Assembly (NCBI GenBank): GCA_001929475.1
Contig: LXFE01000486.1
Span: 1-13,712 of the forward strand
DNA from: Neolecta irregularis DAH-3
Lineage: Eukaryota > Ascomycota > Neolectomycetes > Neolectales > Neolectaceae
Length of the DNA stretch: 13,712 bases
Direction of reading: 5' to 3'
Both the position numbers and the translations under genes were made by a program. This document shows positions 1 to 8,342 of this stretch, piece after piece; within the stretch, counting starts at the first letter, position 1, and every line of letters begins with the position of its first letter. The notes under the pieces are model-generated. The model did not search any database and had not been told where the DNA came from. It saw only the letters and a program-made list of their open reading frames with translations.

Positions 1-250
1 CGATCTTGCCCCCACACGCTCGTGATGCGTGTGGCGTGACACGGATGTCTGGTTTCTGTGGCGGTGGCTGGACGCTGTCCTGCTGTGGCGTGCGGATGTC
101 TGGTTCTGTGGCGGTGGCTGGACGCTGTCCTGCTGTGGCGTGACCCGGATGTCTGGTTTTGTGGCGGTGGCTGGATGTCTGCTTGAATATCAGTGCTTCT
201 GCCTATCTCACGTGACTGCCCATTCCACATCCACATCACGCTCCACCGCC
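1..250 (+). promoter_or_regulatory. mrc1 upstream region
   Basis: This is the sequence before the chosen mrc1 start. Most of it is the tandem repeat at 30-175; the rest (176-250) is C-rich, with CCACATCCACATCACG just before the start. I see no convincing TATA box and no other gene. An untranslated or coding 5' exon cannot be excluded, because the reading frame stays open upstream of 251. Confidence 0.4.
30..175. repeat. GC-rich tandem repeat, about 2.8 copies of a 50-54 bp unit
   Basis: Three successive copies begin with TGTGGCGTG at 30, 84 and 134. Copy 1 (30-83) is 54 bp and copy 2 (84-133) is 50 bp, differing mainly by a short deletion after GGCGTG. Copy 3 starts at 134 and degrades after about 175. 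Each copy holds GGATGTCTGGTT and GTGGCGGTGGCTGG. An open frame runs through the array into mrc1 exon 1, including an in-frame ATG at 149. The encoded Trp/Gly/Cys-rich peptide does not resemble a Mrc1 N-terminus, so I treat the array as non-coding leader or promoter DNA. Confidence 0.85.
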
Positions 251-3200
251 ATGCTCTCTGGCTGTCCGCTGCCTGCCGCCGCAGACAACAGTGGTCCAGC
301 TGCAGATTGCCTGTACAGACTCGAATCGCCCCTTTCTAGAGAGTCGACCCCCCCTCTCTTTGCATCAGACGACTCCAGTACCGACGACGATGCTCTCCCC
401 ACACAATCCATCCGCTCGAATCCCGCGTTCATCGCCCTTGTCGCGAAAAAGAAGAGGGAGCGCGAGCAGAGAGAAGCCAGAGCCGCAGAGGAGCACGAGG
501 CCCTGGCAAGAGCTAATAGATCCGACCAGGACCTCTCAGACCTCGAGTCCGACCGCATAACCCCGGCTACACGCCGCAAACCACGAGTACAAATTCTTCC
601 TCAATTGCCATGTTGACCTGCATCCAAGAATGCAACCCGGCCAATAAAGAAAGACATCCTCGAAATGCAAAAAGAAACCCAGCGAATCGAAAAAAGTCTG
701 GCTTTTCTCTACATCACTGATCGTAGATATGGCATTGGCTCCAGTCGCGCACGTGAAAAAAAGATTGACAATTCATGATTTCGTGACTAGCTTTAATCAG
801 GAGAGCCGAGATCCCATTCCCCAGATCCATTCGCAACTTTCTTCCATTCCCCAGAGCGATAACCATCCACAACTTCCTACCACTCCCCAGAGCGATTACC
901 ATCCACAACTTTCTACCACTCCCCAGAGCGATTACAATTCTACCACTCCCACCGATACAACCCTGCACTCTGTCGACAAGGATGATGATCTCTATGCGGA
1001 TCCCCTCCCACCTGAAAAACTCGCACAGATTTACATCAGAAACGGAAAAAAACCCCCAGAATTTACTCTAGATAATCTAGACAGAAAGGACGACACTCCA
1101 AAACCCCCAGAATTTACTCTAGATAATCTAGACAGCAATGCCGCCCCTAATCCCCCAGAATTTACTCTAGATAATCTAGACAGAAATGCCCACACTCCAA
1201 AACTTCCCTCCCATCACAATGAACTAGATACAAAGTCGATATCAGAACAAGCAGATGCACATATCAAATCAGACCCCCAGAAATCACAAATTGACTCTGA
1301 TTCAGATCTTGAAATCGAGGGTAAACCAAATCACATCAATCGTATTCAATTCCCACAATCTCAATCGAGTCTCTACAAAAGACTACACACAATAGCAGGC
1401 GTCATATCGCCTGGAAAATCACGTATCAAGAACAGCATTGTTCAGAAAAAAGATCTCGATGCAGAGTTATTAAGACGAGCAGGTATTCAAGCGCAAGACT
1501 TGAGAAACGCTCGAGAAATCGAATTGAAGAGTAAAGGCATACATATCAAGACCACCGAGGAACGAGCCAAGGAGGCCTCCGAGGTGGAAAATTTGGTGGA
1601 ACGTGCTAGACGACAAGCTGAAGAAACGCGAAGACGGGAACGCGAGGATGATGACGACGACGAAGAAACTGAAGATGAAAATTGGGAAAGCGGGTTTGAA
1701 GAGGATGCAGACGAGGTGCGTGATCTTGATACTATCTATTAATATCCAGGATGGAGATGAGGAAAAACTCCAATTTTCAGGAAGTGAAGAGGACCGATTT
1801 GAATCTGTCGATATTTCAACATTGAACGAGGAAACCACCACTCTGGAAAATATTTTGGATGACGAACAGGAGCAAACCATCAGAATCAAGCGAAAATCTC
1901 GGAGAACTACTATAATCGACGATGAAGACGAGTCTTTTGCTCCTCTCGTGGATTCTCATACTGGATTGTCTCAATTCTTTCAACAGTCAGTGTCGACCGG
2001 CAATGCAGATACAGGCGACAAATTTGACAAACTTCGACACCACGTAAGAGTTGTGATACCAAAAGTTAATTATAGGTCTTTGAAACTGATTCCCAAGAAT
2101 TACCTCACTTGTCGATTTTAGAATTGACGACTTATTCAAAGCAAGAGAGTCTCTCTGAGAATCTAGACGATGCGCCAATGTTGCAGTATGCAACTCTATC
2201 TATTTTCTGACCTGTAGGAATACTCAAATTACAGACACCGATACGCAAGATTCTGCTCGCGTTGTGCCTATGCCACCTCGATTTAGTAGACCCGAATCGC
2301 CTGAACCCAAAACCAAAAGACTCATTCGTCGGCCTGGAAATCCAGACAATGTCAAAAAGTGCGATCGGAAACCCGTGGAAAATGCCTTTGTTGAACAAGA
2401 AGCTGCAGAGTCTGAAGATGAATGGGCCGGTCTAGGTGGTGCAAGTGATGACGGCGAAGATGATAATGGGAGTGACATGGAGGGAATGATGGACGATACA
2501 ACCCAAAAACTCGATGGGGACAAATTAGCCGCTTTCTACGCGTATTGCATCCACCATTCTCTGCTTACATTACAGAAAACGTGATTTGGCTGACGATCAA
2601 AGACAAATACAAAAGATTGCCTCTGATGTCAACGGTGGCTTTAAAAGGAAACGGCAATTTGCTCTGGCTGATGATTACGAAGATTACGATGATGAAGAGG
2701 ATCCTGAACTCGTAGAGATGCGGCGCATGCAACGACTTGCGATGCGCGACAAGATGATTGAACAGACGGGCTTGGCGGGCTTGGCTAATAATCCTAAAAA
2801 GGCAGCTTTTTTAAATTCAATCGAAGATCGAGAGAATGATGGAGATGCGTCTTTTCTCGACGTGGAAGAAACAACTACATTTCTTCCAGAAATATCTGCC
2901 GAGAATACACAAACAGATGAAAACGAACCTGTTAAAAAAAAGCCAAAGATCATGGATTCACAAAGTTTATGGGAAATGGTCCATGGCGAAGGAGGAAACA
3001 CATCTCAACTTGATCAAGTTGAATTTCTCACCGATCTCTCTTCGCGAGATACATTACTAAATGGTATCGTCGATCGCACGACTCTTCATGAACCCATCAT
3101 TGATAATCGGAAAATGGCCTTTGGAGCAGTAGACTTCAAATCAACCTTTAAAATCTCCACCAAAAACATTGTTCCGCCACGAACCGCGGAAGAAGATGCC

Positions 3201-3398
3201 GTCAGAGCAAAAGCATTACAAGAAATCACTCGTGGCGGGAGAGTAAATGCGAAGAATGCAAAGAGTTCAGTAAATTATCAGGCCAAGAAATCAATTTCTA
3301 CGAAAAAGAGTATCGTGAAACCCGCCAAACAACACGAAATTGAAAAAAAGAGACAAAGGCAAGTTCTTGGATTATTCGCAAAGGGAGATTTCGAGTAA
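251..3398 (+). CDS. mrc1: Mrc1/Claspin-like mediator of the DNA replication checkpoint
   Basis: Mrc1 travels with the replication fork in the nucleus and relays Mec1/Rad3 signals to the Rad53/Cds1 kinase. Exons: 251-586, 629-695, 727-1715, 1750-2043, 2076-2185, 2218-2541, 2576-3398. The introns are 31-42 nt and joining gives 980 aa in one frame. Diagnostic stretches are a Lys/Arg-rich helix (ALVAKKKREREQREARAAEE), the ILEMQKETQRI segment, a coiled coil rich in Arg/Glu (about residues 400-450), and the Mrc1-family signature ESEDEWAGLGGASDD near residues 663-677. A basic-acidic C-terminal domain ends LGLFAKGDFE. I count 13 SQ/TQ motifs, the sites checkpoint kinases phosphorylate in this family. 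Residues 175-205 and 243-290 are in-frame tandem repeats. The start at 251 (CCACCGCCATG) is the weakest part: an in-frame ATG at 149 and a missing upstream exon are alternatives. The C-terminal two thirds is secure. It converges with the gene at 3473-4422. Confidence 0.88.
845..945 (+). repeat. 36-bp tandem repeat inside mrc1 exon 3
   Basis: The motif CCCCAGAGCGAT recurs at about 849, 885 and 921, a 36 bp period. It encodes a 12-residue unit, (I/T)PQSD(N/Y)HPQL(P/S)T, in two full copies and one partial copy. Copies 1 and 2 differ at only a few bases, mostly in one codon each, so the array looks recently expanded. The period is a multiple of three, so the frame is kept. The repeat lies in a Ser/Thr/Pro-rich, probably disordered part of Mrc1. 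Confidence 0.9.
1050..1187 (+). repeat. 48-51 bp tandem repeat inside mrc1 exon 3 (PPEFTLDNLD units)
   Basis: Three copies of a unit encoding PPEFTLDNLD start near 1053, 1104 and 1152 (spacings 51 and 48 bp). The core from CCCCCAGAATTT to ATAATCTAGACAG is essentially identical in all three, while the 5-6 residue linkers (RKDDTPK, SNAAPN, RNAHTPK) vary. Near-identical bases in a protein that is otherwise divergent point to recent duplication or gene conversion. The acidic-hydrophobic core could act as a short binding motif, but that is inference. Confidence 0.92.
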
Positions 3399-3472
3399 TG
3401 GTTATCGGATATTCGATTTACCTTGTATATATAGGGATGATTCCATTGTATATTTTGAAGCATATTCTTAAT
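3399..3472. other. Intergenic spacer between convergent 3' ends
   Basis: 74 bp of AT-rich sequence (including TATATATAGGG) separates the mrc1 stop from the stop of the minus-strand gene. Both genes must end transcription here or produce overlapping 3' untranslated regions. I see no clear AATAAA on either strand. Confidence 0.6.
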
Positions 3473-4422
3473 TCATTCTTGCAACTTCCAATTTGTACAG
3501 ATGGACCATTCTATATCGTCCAACATGAATTTCGAAACAGGCTGCCCCGCAAGTATACATGAATCCACGCTCAACCGATGTAAACGTTCCTTTCTTGTGG
3601 ATATTAATAGTAATTTCTGGTCTTCACGACCAATGACAAATGCTTGACCATTTTCAATGACAACTAGCTTTATCGTAATTCTTTCCTCGTGTTTTTGGTT
3701 TGTAAGGGTTACTCGAGATTCTGACTCGACTACCCATGCGCATACGGTCTCGGCAAAGCCGCCTGGAACCCATTTAGAGCCGCGTTTTCTGGAGGGAGAC
3801 CAATCTTTTGGTAATACTGTTTCTGGAATTCCAGGAATTGTTGAGAGGGGTTTCAGAGCTTTAAGATATGAGGAAGCAGGCTTGGATGGTTGACCAAGAC
3901 TCTGAATTGGAGTAGTGGGCTCCACTAAAGGAGCAGGTTGAACACACGGGGCTCGAGGCAGAGACCGAAGCGTAGGGAGGGTGAATGTAGTGGAAGATGG
4001 TGTTGCAGTGAAAGATGTGGAAGAAGGCGGCGAAGAATCAATATCATCTGCCAGCGTTAGACCATGCTTTCTCGTGTCGCTGTTTGTATCATCGTTGTCC
4101 GTCACAATGTCATCGCCTCGACACGCGAGGAGTCGACGTTTGCGGGGAATGCTAGAATCGCCATCACTATCGACGATTTGCTCCAACTCTGGCCGTTTCG
4201 GTAGAGGTCGTTGGGGTGTCGATTGGCCACTGCGAGGCGAAGACTGAGGGACGAGAAACCGGGGTTGAGGAGCGAATGGAGAAGCCTGTGCTCGGGATGT
4301 GGAATGGGGATCTGTTACAAAGCGAAAAGGCGATGGTGTCTAGCGGGAGAATAAGAGGGAGGCAGTATAAATGGGAACTGTACAACAGGCGGGCGGGGAT
4401 TGTTGGTTGACTGGCGAGGCAT
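3473..4422 (-). CDS. Uncharacterised fungal protein, disordered N-terminus with a compact C-terminal domain
   Basis: I do not recognise this gene. Exons on the minus strand are 4422-4384 and 4339-3473, with a 44-nt intron (GTACAG...GCTAG) removing an in-frame stop; the product is 301 aa. Residues 1-190 are low-complexity, Pro/Ser/Thr-rich, with a basic patch (IPRKRRLLACRG) and an acidic run (DDIVTDNDDTNSD), as in many nuclear proteins. Residues 191-301 look folded. They open with KDWSPSRKRGSKWVPGGFAE, then alternate short beta-like segments (RITIKLVVIE, QAFVIGR, QKLLLIST) and end DIEWSICTNWKLQE. The pattern would suit a small beta-barrel such as an OB fold, but I see no motif proving it. An in-frame ATG at 4488 would add 22 residues; I prefer 4422 for its A at -3. 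It shares a divergent promoter with the chitin synthase at 4847. Confidence 0.7.
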
Positions 4423-4846
4423 TCTGGAAGCGTCATGGCAGTGTGGGTGCCCAAAGGAGCGGTGCAGCTTGATGGTGGAGCGTTTCATACCAGCGAGCTC
4501 CTTGCTCAACAGGACAGTCAAACAGTGCTGCCTCCATATCTATCTACCTGCCCCATATACCTACCTGCCTTCTGCATATACCTACCTGCCTTCTGCGTTC
4601 TTCCTGCTGCAAATATATATTCAGGCAACAATGAGATTTACTGAGGCATACCACCTCGTTCCCGCCGCGCCCAAACAGGCAGGACGGCTGTTTGGTGTGG
4701 CATTGCGCAGGGCAGATCGCATAAAAATAGAGTCTCCTGCCCGCTGCTGCTTTGTTTCTCTCAGGGTCTTTGTGCAGGTCTCACAATTCGGATACTGGTC
4801 TCCCTGCTAGCTTCCCACCAAGAAAATCCAACGGCGATCTCCGAGA
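4423..4846. promoter_or_regulatory. Divergent promoter region between the unknown gene and the class I/II chitin synthase
   Basis: This 424 bp region must hold the promoters of both flanking genes. It contains the pyrimidine-rich tandem repeat at 4535-4595, a TATA-like AAATATATATTC near 4611-4622, and a second one, GCATAAAAATAG, near 4719-4730, which is about 120 bp before the chitin synthase start. An upstream ATG at 4631 opens a 59-codon frame ending at 4810. I see no further gene. Confidence 0.55.
4535..4595. repeat. Perfect 21-bp tandem duplication plus a degenerate copy in the divergent promoter
   Basis: Positions 4554-4574 and 4575-4595 are identical 21-mers (CATATACCTACC, then TGCCTTCTG). 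A degenerate earlier copy (CATATCTATCTACCTGCC) lies at 4535-4552. The 21 bp period is about two helical turns, so a bound factor would meet each copy on the same DNA face. Whether any factor binds is unknown. Confidence 0.85.
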
Positions 4847-7800
4847 ATGGACCGCAAAGCTAGATCCGCGGCCCGCACGGGCCGCCCAAAGCCCCCGCGC
4901 TCCACGGCCGTCCTGAACCAGAGCTATCCAGCCAGGATGTACCAGAGCTCGCCGCCCAATCCAAGGAGTTCCCCGCCGCTGCATTCGTCGCCCATAACAA
5001 GAATTGTCTCGCCCATGGATCAGCCATACCGTACGCCAGACCCGCCCGACCATAGACAACACTCCAATCCAGGCTATGCTGAACATGATCAGTACCACGC
5101 GAATCCTTCGTATCCCCAAGACTCATACGAAATGGCAGAGACTCCGTACTATGACCGCAATCAAATAACCTCCAGTCCCTTCCCTCGAGGCGCAACAGGC
5201 TATGAAGATCGTTATACGCCGCAGGACGAGGGTATTCCGCTCATTCAAAACCCCAGTCAAGCGTCTGTTCTGTTTCAAGGGAATACAGCCGCTGGCCCCG
5301 GCTACAACGACTATCCTCAAAATGTGTCACTCGATGACAGGGCTACTCCTCTTTGGAACACTCCGAGTAGCGACCCTTCAAGTAGTGCCTTTCATTACGG
5401 CTCGCCTCTACCCGAGAAACAATTACGACGATATAATACTACAAAACGCGTCGAACTCTATCAAGGAAATCTAGTATTCGACTGTCCAGTGTCCCAGCAG
5501 CTTTTGCAAACCCTTCCTCGTCGAGACGATCGAGAATTCACTCATATGAGGTATACTCCCTTTTATATAATATCACCAATCACCCAGGTACACTGCAGCT
5601 ACTTGTGATCCAATGGACTTTAAGTCTGAAAATTTTACTCTGCGCCAAGTCATCTACGAGCAGCCTCGTCCAACAGAGTTATTTATCGTCATTACTATGT
5701 ATAATGTGCGCCTCAACTCCTAGTTCAACTTTGACATCTTAGGAAGACGAGATTCTCTTTGCTCGTACAATGCACGGCGTCATGAAGAACATTGCACATC
5801 TCTGCTCTCGAGATAGAAGTAGAATGTGGGGCAAAGAAGGCTGGAGGAAGGCCGTCGTTTGTATCGTCAGTGATGGCCGAACAAAGATCAATCCGCGAAC
5901 GCTTAGTTTGCTTGCCGCTATGGGTGTTTATCAAGACGGCGTTGCAAAGAATATTGTCAATGGGAAAGAAGTTACCGCCCATATTTATGAGGTATATGGT
6001 TTTTGCAGGGCTTTCTAATTCACGTGCAGTACACAACTCAAATATCAATTGATCCAGACATGAAATTCAAAGGAGTAGACAAGGGCATCGTACCCGTTCA
6101 AATCCTCTTTTGTCTCAAGGAAAAAAACCAGAAAAAGATGTAATATTCTTATCATCTTCAATGAGCTAAAAATAGAAACTCTCATCGATGGTTTTTCCAA
6201 GCTTTTGGCCCCATTTTGAATCCAAATGTCTGTATTCTGCTTGATGCAGGAACGATGCCAGGTGCTACGTCAATTTACCATCTCTGGAAAGCTTTCGATA
6301 TCAACTCTAATGTCGCTGGTGCATGTGGTGAAATCGTCGCATTAAAGGGTAAAGGCGGAGTCAACTTGCTCAATCCACTCGTTGCTGCACAAAATTTTGA
6401 GTACAAGACTGCAAATATTCTCGACAAACCAATGGAGAGTGTATTTGGCTTTATTAGTGTATTACCTGGCGCTTTCTCTGCCTATCGATACATCGCTTTG
6501 CAGAACGATATAACGGGCCGTGGACCTCTTGCAAGCTATTTCAAAGGAGAGAAACTCCATGGTTCAGATGCTGGGGTATGTTCTATCTGTCAAATCTCTA
6601 GGCTAAATTAGCCTTAGATCTTTGAAGCTAATATGTACCTTGCGGAAGATCGTATTCTCTGTTTTGAACTGGTCGCAAAACGAAAATGCGCATGGGTTTT
6701 GCAATATGTAAAGTCTGCTTATGCAGTCACCGATGTTCCCGATCAGCTTCCTGAGCTGATTTCGCAACGTCGTCGATGGTTGAATGGATCGTTCTTCGCG
6801 GCTGTATATGCAATTGTCCATATGTTTGATATCTGGAGAAGCAGTCATGGACTTTTTCGAAAGATTTTCTTCCATATCGAGTTTCTGTATCAGCTTGTCA
6901 GTATGGTGTTTTCCTGGTTTGCGCTGGGAAACTTTTTTTTGGTATGAAAATTGTCTTTGGGTTGCCCTCAACAGTATAGACCTATGTCATTCTCACGAGC
7001 AGTATGGGACAAGCCTCTATCGGATTCGCTCCTGGAAAATGGATCTTTCAAATAACGGTTTGGATTTACGCAGCTCTTATCGTAATGTCTTTTGTCTTGC
7101 AAGTCTTGAATAATGAAACGATCTAACCATCAGATCAATGGGAAACCGACCACAAGGTTCGAAATTGGCATATACTTCTGCATCTATTTTCTTTGCTACA
7201 CTCATGGGATATATGCTTTTTTCTACAGCTTTTCTTACAACAAAAGCGGTGGGCTCCTCCATGGCATCGTTCCGAGCAAATGACCCGACCTTTGGCCACA
7301 ATTTCAGCGACACGATAAAGGCTGTCTTTGGGAATCCCGTCTTTAGAGATCTTGTTCTGTCGCTAACAGCAACCTTTGGGTGCTATGTTATTTCTTCGCT
7401 ACTCTTCCTTGATCCCTGGCACATCATTACTTCCATGATACAGTACTTACTTTTATCCCCAACCTATGTCAACATTCTAAACGTTTATGCTTTCTGTAAC
7501 ACGCATGACGTTTCTTGGGGGACCAAGGGAGACAATGTTGTCAATACGGATCTCGGAGTCGTCAAAACGGGAAAAGAAGGACATGCGGACCTTGATATGC
7601 CTACCGATACAAAGGATATCAATCGAACCTATGCCAAGGCTTTGGATGTTCTCGCTACGTCAGCCCCGCCAGAGGAACATAAAAGAGATGCAAATACAAA
7701 GCAGCAAGATTATTACAAAGCCTTCCGAACAAGGTCTGTTGGTTTTTTCAGGTTATCTCGTGACTAACGATTACAGGGTTGTATTATTTTGGGTCTTTTG

Positions 7801-8024
7801 TAATGCCGCGCTGGTTGCTGCTATCTTGAACGCAGGCGGAAAAGTTAGTTCCATTGACATCAAAGATTCTAGCTCGACTTCCGCTATCTATATGGGAGTT
7901 CGTACGTTTCCTGATAGAATGACCCAGGACTAATCCAACAGTTCTTTGGTCAACAGCAGGACTTAGTTTTTTCCGGTTTATTGGATCGGTCTTTTATCTT
8001 ATCGCGCGGTTATTCAATTCATGA
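4847..8024 (+). CDS. chs: Chitin synthase, class I/II (division 1, GT2 family)
   Basis: This is a membrane enzyme polymerising N-acetylglucosamine from UDP-GlcNAc into cell-wall chitin. Exons: 4847-5550, 5588-5705, 5743-5991, 6030-6139, 6176-6575, 6618-6941, 6980-7086, 7134-7733, 7777-7901, 7942-8024. The nine introns are 36-47 nt; joining gives 939 aa in one frame. Residues 1-190 are a Pro/Ser/Gln/Tyr-rich cytosolic tail. The catalytic half shows [60 protein letters not shown] at residues 536-539 and QRRRWLNGS from 577. Hydrophobic segments follow, then [17 protein letters not shown] and a final SFFRFIG segment. EDR and QRRRW are the conserved acceptor and catalytic motifs, and both are present. 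Classes I and II cannot be separated without a tree. Donor GTCTTT of intron 7 is inferred from frame and the conserved GNRPQGSK. The gene looks functional. Confidence 0.93.
5706..5742 (+). other. Intron 2 of the class I/II chitin synthase, rare GTGCGC donor
   Basis: The 37-nt intron splits MYN|EDE in phase 0. Reading through gives an in-frame TAG six codons in, so it has to be spliced. The donor GTGCGCCT is far from the GTATGT/GTAAGT type used by most introns here. Confidence 0.87.
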
Positions 8025-8342
8025 AATATTGGTAACCTTCAGTGGAGCTTACTTTCATGTTGTCTGGGGGTTCTATTGGGAAATTTCCTTCATCTTTTGT
8101 AATTCAACAATCTTTCTTTAGTGATCTTCAATTCAGCTCTCTATTTATGCAATGGTTTGCGGGCCGGCTTCAGGTTCGGGCAAAGGAAGGGTAGAAGGGA
8201 TTTTTATTTGGTTTTTGTAATTGACAATTTTCGAATCGCGCCCGTGTCTATCCCAACAACTGCTTCACCCTTTGCCCGCCACCGCCATGTTTAAATAAGA
8301 TCCCCTGTCCCCCTTTTCTCTCTCCCCTTTTCCAGTGCGATT
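8025..8342 (+). promoter_or_regulatory. Chitin synthase 3' region and MFS transporter promoter
   Basis: This 318 bp spacer has a T-rich first half, likely the chitin synthase 3' untranslated region. The second half has TTTAAATAA at 8290-8298 and then a strong pyrimidine tract (about 8301-8335) just before the transporter start, typical of fungal core promoters. A four-codon open frame (ATG TTT AAA TAA, 8287-8298) overlaps the TATA-like motif. Confidence 0.5.
8287..8298 (+). promoter_or_regulatory. Possible minimal uORF (Met-Phe-Lys-stop) or TATA-like element
   Basis: ACCGCCATG is a near-ideal start context and is followed at once by TTT AAA TAA. It ends 44 nt before the transporter ATG at 8343. 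The same bases form TTTAAATAA, which could instead be the TATA element. It works as a uORF only if transcription begins upstream of 8287. Confidence 0.35.

Noticed and set aside
208-579. 123-codon minus-strand open frame opposite mrc1 exon 1
   Set aside because: Ser/Arg/Ala-rich antisense of charged Mrc1 sequence, with no recognisable domain.
845-1187. Repeats as a CRISPR-like array
   Set aside because: They are coding, in frame, with degenerate linkers in a eukaryotic gene; no spacer-repeat structure.
4400-4644. Plus-strand open frames with repeated Tyr-Leu-Pro-Ala/Ser
   Set aside because: They are translations of the promoter tandem repeat and carry no family resemblance.
5588-8024. First chitin synthase as a pseudogene broken by many stops
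   Set aside because: Each interruption is removed by a 36-47 nt GT-AG intron, and the exon lengths join in one frame with all catalytic motifs present.
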